Source of the DNA: Burkholderiaceae bacterium
GTDB lineage: Bacteria > Pseudomonadota > Gammaproteobacteria > Burkholderiales > Burkholderiaceae_E
Assembly: GCA_019428955.1 (NCBI GenBank)
Contig: JAHYJF010000063.1
Coordinates: forward strand, 1-14,629
Length of the DNA stretch: 14,629 nucleotides
Direction: 5' to 3'
The notes under the pieces were generated by a model. It did no database searches. It was not told the origin of the DNA and saw only the letters and a program-made list of their open reading frames with translations. Shown piece by piece: positions 14,201 to 14,629 of the stretch; position 1 is the stretch's first letter; every line of letters starts with the position of its first letter. The position numbers were made by a program, and so were the translations under genes.

Positions 14201-14629
14201 CCGAGTTCAGCGGACTGGACGGCGATGGCGGTTATTCCGGCAAGATCGAAGTGGCGCCGCCGGACACCGCCGGCACCAGCGACCTGTCTCCGGAGAGTTC
14301 GTCCGACAACGTCGGTGGCGACCAGGTCACCAAGGATCGCAGTATTGAGGTGAGCACCGACAGCGTGCGCGGCGTGGCGGTGACGGCTACCAACCGCGAC
14401 AGTGTCGAGAGTTTTGGCATTGCTGGCGGCGGCGGTACGGTAGGTGTGGGCGTCAGCGGCGTGGTCAGCGTCAACAGCGCGACTACCAGTGCCTTCATCG
14501 CGACCGGCGCCAAGGTCAATGACGACCAGAGCGGCGCCAATGCCGGCCAGGACGTGCTCGTTGCCGCGGCCGACGACTACCAGCACATGACCGTCGTGGC
14601 GGGCGTTGCAGGCGGCTACGTCGGCGCGG
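5254..14629 (+). CDS. Giant repetitive LEPR-XLL protein, probably secreted or surface adhesin-like (3' end outside window)
   Basis: I read the frame codon by codon from ATG 5254 to the window edge and found no stop: 3,125 codons and still open. A basic leader of about 45 residues precedes the motif VEPLEPRLLLS, with LEPRLLL at residues 49-55. LEPR-XLL motifs are known near the N-terminus of very large repetitive bacterial proteins; their exact role, perhaps sorting or export, is unsettled. No classical Sec signal peptide is obvious. After a strand-rich N-terminal region (to about residue 470), the body consists of three super-repeats and then four-unit higher-order repeats. It is rich in Ala, Gly, Val, Thr, Ser and Asp. 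I find one cysteine (residue 530) and three tryptophans. The recurring short pattern GVGxAVxVNVxxxTTxAxIG suggests beta-solenoid rungs. A surface or exported adhesin-like role is inference. Calcium-binding RTX arrays and a C-terminal secretion signal are not seen and could lie beyond the edge. A type I secretion system is not in the window. Confidence 0.9.
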   Translation, partial: MKVLRSVRNAFAVSSIANLISEAFRPKLPTTAKLQYRPPRRQSFSVEPLEPRLLLSADISYLPTVDPVATDFTLRVVDDGGLKIRLTDSASNLVGESTIVPADSVINISRFGGTPVQSAFADTVTIDLGTFDLLAPTADELTINFTGGMQDLFSDSVVLSGTGVLDYALTISSDADISVPASVSLTADDITLRVTMTDTGLPPIGTDGNEFYADADADIDVNGTLVADQITFAATSVLNVDNDSLGLGDFQFAFIYANSAADISIGTGADITAGALSATARSSVYASASMAALAGKTDTNTDAAIASVVIISNANARVSGNADIDVTGAFILDADNATVGAALADGSAGGAGATLGVAVITGGAEASISGSATVDAASVSVLAGSQNTLTALARSTLGGATESGQTGDDRNESEKALEENDAATPSGGLLGFAGAVSVGTLVDNTLAFVDTSGHVIATGLLDVSSVSIASTQTVADGSNTVIGSGNSNAVGIAAAIGVDVVDNHAFVAGSGVQAGAMNVTALMGDRTLDCQKSGVDAGNGTIVLLDGAHGLQTGDKIYYHKGASGNTALAGLTDGAPYYVGVQADGKVKLYNNSADALAGTNARALTGAGTGSGHTFTDESKTSRFGVTAIAGASGGSVGVAGALAIGVVITEAGAGIDDGTSVAINGGNVLIRAENYVASNVKASAQQTGTGKVGVGPSFALNVAITDTDAVLGNGADLVGGSGANDVTIESMSKNIAKTVVEGGAKGDLAVTPLIGITVANNDTNAVLGTLGSVTQLDGDLTVTARHGGAADTQVRGDTSSGDTGVGISLGLTIATDLVSATTARSVNADGAAAFNARSTANNRTKARASVAGGAESDKPAEGSQEETDGGVNTKVNESALFADDRAKAVASDNGKDATNKTPAPGDKASAEATGEDGNSQKIQVAGAAAVTVSSSTSRASIQDGTSIGAGLGGTGVVTVHSENNSDSAAIADASTVGATIKFDPTAAGIVDYSANTIDLGDKVSLTTGDRVVYKNGGGASISGLTNDAPYFVRVEDGKVSLYDTKAHAEAGGATGLQDLIDGAPAATGAEHSFDYGSEVTGIGIAVAVNVASVTNEALVGDSTTITADGLVVEALMAEVLTDKTHTFSAEAISGASAADTGVAGGLAVNVGLSHATAAVGTSAALNVGGNVTITAENFAVNKATASGKAEGTTGVGVGASIAVNVGETDTAAGLDNGVTLSGVNNLAISATSKNAMETVGTGGAKGATAVTPVIVVAVSNNETGAVIGTGGTASVAGDVILSAQHEGSNLAEAIGDTKSGDTGVGISLALVIATDSVLATTGRDLSAGGNVAFNAKTVSSNKSRAKASVAGGGDEDKNTSDNNGKTVDDKIADQHSAVDDRSQDAGGKQVTDTSDASAETSQGSGGNGTKVSVAGAVAVTVSNSTTDSSIPAGRIITAGAGAGTGAVALYSANATDSGAVADGSATVTGDGTSVGAAVAVNVANVTNLANVEAGAQVHGDGFSAEAVMAEREIKIKPLLEQVVNVDDDTIFIGFGSELYTGDAVTYKKGAFGNTNTVIAGLEDDKEYFVVVVGEGRIKLSDSADHARAGTDIIDLKPGATGTGHRLEPGFLKFADDIVFDPAGNVVLLEAGADNGFQTGEAVVYVSAAGSSDNIGDLVDGSTYYVILLSEGRMLLAATRDDALAGKPITLADAGTGTDHRLIDSTHSFNALAKSGASGGKIGVAGSVAISIANLDTEARAVAGSTVNITGTGDVWIAATSDTASKVLAEPTGPAGGTTLGVGASFGLNIVGNTALAEVEDGVAFTTSATSGNTTLVANSDNTMSTAALAGANSAEGTAVSGAVAIAISDHDVAARLGAGTDLTTSGALSVTASHTNLLDTKADGAAGGKGVGVGVAIGVVVAIDTTEASVDGTIVAPSGATVEASSTVKSVNEAQASAKGAEQKEDDSSKTADEESAQNTDYGKSKTATGSRAKTVSAPNANDKTSDANTAATNAEGQSAEADTGAKGQGASVKVGAAIGVSVISADSKALVEDGAVITATGGAVTVRSTSELDSTIKAIGLAVSSGGEQGNNAVGAAVGVNVAVGHNEARIGNAEVSAAGISVEALTPAGQSDDVVTWALAGAGSQGSGSGSNTSVAGAVAVNVGAFTTTADVVAGADLKSSAGVTIGARSDLGVQNIAGAGAAAVGGSGGAGVGAAVSVNVMTNTTTASIGAADVDAAQAIAVLADASVSSLKLDLPLLGDGDDPKVAGIALGGAASQSGPAVAGSFVVGVYTDNTTASIAPNAQVNQRALYTAATAQDVSVRALDDMEVFDLAGALAASLDSAGVGAAIDVQVLTQNVTASIGNSADVDAGGSVVVESFATQEQLSIAANIGFSNSSVAVGGAVSVIVDTNHIHAYIGDGAVVDANGSVVVQAAGDTDLTAIAGNASVSLSSTAVGVSNTTFVHTDEVKAWVGANAQITAKGNDGTHAVQSGERNGSGQRTTEAARGLAVTATSFEDVMTIAAGFSGGSSVGVGGSVTVNVLTETTEAYLGAGAQVNSVLTSANAEQDVLLRASDASDVFSIAGGGSYGGTGGIGAGIDIGVITKNTSAFVTDTATVYALDDMTIDAASDEKVFSVAANIGAGGFAVALSAGIYVVTTDTLAYIGDSLAGHASVQTGGDLSIKADDSADFNLVAGSAAIGVSSAGVGVSNSTLVHNDTVKAYVGAGSHVRSNGSVGLTVEATSSEDLLAVVAAGAGGSTAGVGGSVPVQVMNETTRAYIADGAQINVDAAVAGLPAASGTQGVHVRAYDSTDILSVGGTVGAGGTAGVAAGVEVLALNKNTTAFIGGATVNAEGDVKVEAQSSEEAGSIAMTLGVGGTAGVSLAAGIMVMNVTTNAFIGDDIPTDSSSLSSGVALVHAKGNVIIDADASTSVDNIGGSLGIGGTAGVGAAAAVTVLNKTTEAYVGRNADVTGDGDAASTASLGKFGAALYATDTGESEFSGLDGDGGYSGKIEVAPPDTAGTSDLSPESSSDNVGGDQVTKDRSIEVSTDSVRGVAVTATNRDSVESFGIAGGGGTVGVGVSGVVSVNSATTSAFIATGAKVNDDQSGANAGQDVLVAAADDYQHMTVVAGVAGGYVGA
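6241..6663 (+). repeat. Partial earlier copy of the super-repeat (3' part only)
   Basis: Inside the giant gene, this stretch aligns with the end of the later super-repeats. A glycine-rich rung (GAGATLGVAVITGG) is followed by a strand segment, a short charged linker (DDRNESEKALEEND, within 6475-6528) and a rung GFAGAVSVGTLVDNT. It lacks the first part of the unit and carries no cassette. The left boundary is approximate. Confidence 0.5.
6856..7113 (+). repeat. Cassette A: about 90-residue inserted beta module
   Basis: Residues 535-620. The pattern is GLQTGDKIYYHKGASGNT, then LTDGAPYYVGV, DGKVKLYNN, ADALAGT and GTGSGHTF. The same order of motifs appears in cassettes B, C and D. Similar wording (GL..GD.V.., L..GT.YYV.., L..T..GA, GTG.H) is, from memory, widespread in phage structural and tail proteins, but I cannot confirm homology here. 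It sits between ALMGDRT and the FGVTAIAGASGG segment. Confidence 0.75.
7825..8031 (+). repeat. Charged low-complexity linker of super-repeat copy 1
   Basis: About 69 residues rich in Asp, Glu, Lys, Asn, Ser and Thr, beginning ESDKPAEGSQEETDGG. It follows KARASVAGG and precedes IQVAGAAAV. It holds the same position as the linkers at 9322-9492 and 11080-11304, with little sequence identity. It is probably disordered and solvent-exposed. Confidence 0.65.
8200..8487 (+). repeat. Cassette B: inserted beta module at the upstream site
   Basis: Residues 983-1078. Begins IKFDPTAAGIV and continues with SLTTGDRVVYKNGG, LTNDAPYFVRV, DGKVSLYDT, HAEAGGAT and TGAEHSFD. It is located one rung earlier than cassettes A, C and D. 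The matching place in copy 3 (after TDSGAVADG) is empty. Confidence 0.72.
9322..9492 (+). repeat. Charged low-complexity linker of super-repeat copy 2
   Basis: About 57 residues beginning DEDKNTSDNNGKTVDDK and rich in Asp, Lys, Asn, Ser and Gln. It lies after KAKASVAGGG and before VSVAGAVAV, as in copy 1. Its start is 1,497 bp after the copy 1 linker start. Confidence 0.65.
9826..10083 (+). repeat. Cassette C: first of two tandem inserted modules
   Basis: Residues 1525-1610. Motifs are LYTGDAVTYKKGAFGNT, LEDDKEYFVVV, GRIKLSDS, HARAGTD and GATGTGHRLE. It follows VMAEREIKI, the counterpart of the ALMAE segment that is uninterrupted in copy 2. Confidence 0.72.
10111..10386 (+). repeat. Cassette D: second of two tandem inserted modules
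   Basis: Residues 1620-1711. Begins IVFDPAGNVVLLE, then GFQTGEAVVYVSAAG, LVDGSTYYVIL, GRMLLAATRDDALAG and GTGTDHRLID. IVFDP echoes IKFDP at the start of cassette B. It is followed by SFNALAKSGASGG, the right flank of the insertion site. Cassettes C and D together account for the extra length of copy 3. Confidence 0.72.
11080..11304 (+). repeat. Charged low-complexity linker of super-repeat copy 3
   Basis: About 75 residues beginning KGAEQKEDDSSKTADEES and continuing with repeated short Lys/Thr/Asp/Ala strings to TGAKGQGASVK. It precedes VGAAIGVSV, as the other linkers precede VAGA(A/V)AVTV. Confidence 0.65.
11485..12243 (+). repeat. Four-unit higher-order repeat, copy 1 (253 residues)
   Basis: Four rung units begin VGAAVGVNV, VAGAVAVNV, VGAAVSVNV and VAGSFVVGV. 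The fourth carries the signature AQVNQRALY (from 12121) followed by QDVSVRALDD, which marks the fourth unit in all later copies. The first three units resemble one another more than in later copies. Confidence 0.65.
12244..12990 (+). repeat. Four-unit higher-order repeat, copy 2 (249 residues)
   Basis: Units begin VGAAIDVQVLTQN, VGGAVSVIVDT, VGVSNTTFVHTDEVKAWVG and VGGSVTVNVLTETT. SIAANIG (12376) marks unit 1 and AQVN (12874) with QDVLLRASD marks unit 4. The unit 3 loop from the AWVG tryptophan to GLAVTAT is 36 codons. Confidence 0.75.
12991..13692 (+). repeat. Four-unit higher-order repeat, copy 3 (234 residues)
   Basis: Units begin IGAGIDIGVITKN, VALSAGIYVVT, VGVSNSTLVHNDTVKAYVG and VGGSVPVQVMNETT. 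The match to the preceding copy is clear unit by unit. VAANIG (13123) marks unit 1 and AQIN (13561) marks unit 4. The unit 3 loop is only 14 codons. Confidence 0.75.
13693..14629 (+). repeat. Four-unit higher-order repeat, copy 4 (expanded, cut by window edge)
   Basis: Units begin VAAGVEVLALNKN, VSLAAGIMVMNVTT, VGAAAAVTVLNKTT and VGVSGVVSVNSATT. AKVN (14512) with QDVLVAAADD marks unit 4. Unit 3 has a 91-codon loop (14098-14371) rich in Asp, Ser, Gly and Pro, ending in RGVAVTAT, which matches RGLAVTAT of copy 2. Confidence 0.65.

Noticed and set aside
10438..14586. Antisense frame of 1,382 codons with a repetitive-looking product
   Set aside because: It is exactly in register with the giant sense gene and exists only because TTA, CTA and TCA are absent there; its Asp/Arg/His-rich wording mirrors sense codons.
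5254..14629. CRISPR array or DNA-level tandem repeats
   Set aside because: The repetition is at protein level with diverged codons; there are no short identical direct repeats with spacers.

Overview
The window reads as chromosomal DNA from a high-G+C proteobacterium. The coding parts are G+C-rich. The first two genes match, by motif and local wording, the end of the pseudomonad-type branched-chain keto acid dehydrogenase (bkd) cluster. I cannot fix the genus; a gamma- or betaproteobacterium is the best guess.

Layout. Positions 1-912 hold the C-terminal part of BkdB, the E2 acyltransferase, which runs in from the left. Positions 970-2367 hold its partner LpdV, the E3 dihydrolipoamide dehydrogenase. 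Positions 2438-3955 hold a complete M32 (Taq-type) metallocarboxypeptidase on the same strand, 70 bp further on. A convergent minus-strand gene (3997-4857) encodes a protein of about 286 residues that I do not recognise. Next comes an unusually AT-rich divergent intergenic region of about 400 bp (4858-5253).

From 5254 to the right edge, one plus-strand reading frame stays open for 3,125 codons without a stop and leaves the window unfinished. It encodes the N-terminal part of a giant repetitive protein with an LEPR-XLL motif near its N-terminus (residues 49-55). The body is an Ala/Gly/Val/Thr/Asp-rich, probably beta-solenoid or adhesin-like chain with one visible cysteine.

The giant protein has layered repeats. 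(i) Three super-repeats lie at 6664-8160, 8161-9630 and 9631-11424, with the end of a fourth, earlier copy before them. (ii) Four copies of a separate cassette of about 92-99 residues sit at two positions inside the super-repeats. Both positions can be seen filled in one copy and empty in another. (iii) A charged, low-complexity linker recurs at the same place in every super-repeat. (iv) From 11485 to the edge, short units of about 55-65 residues form a four-unit higher-order repeat (periods 253, 249 and 234 residues, then an expanded last copy). Its third unit carries a loop of very different length in different copies.

Taken together, the left part is ordinary amino-acid catabolism (Val/Leu/Ile oxidation plus peptide turnover). 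The right part is an accessory, very large, probably secreted or surface-exposed protein whose architecture appears to have grown by duplication and cassette insertion. No secretion system, mobile element, CRISPR array or RNA gene is visible.
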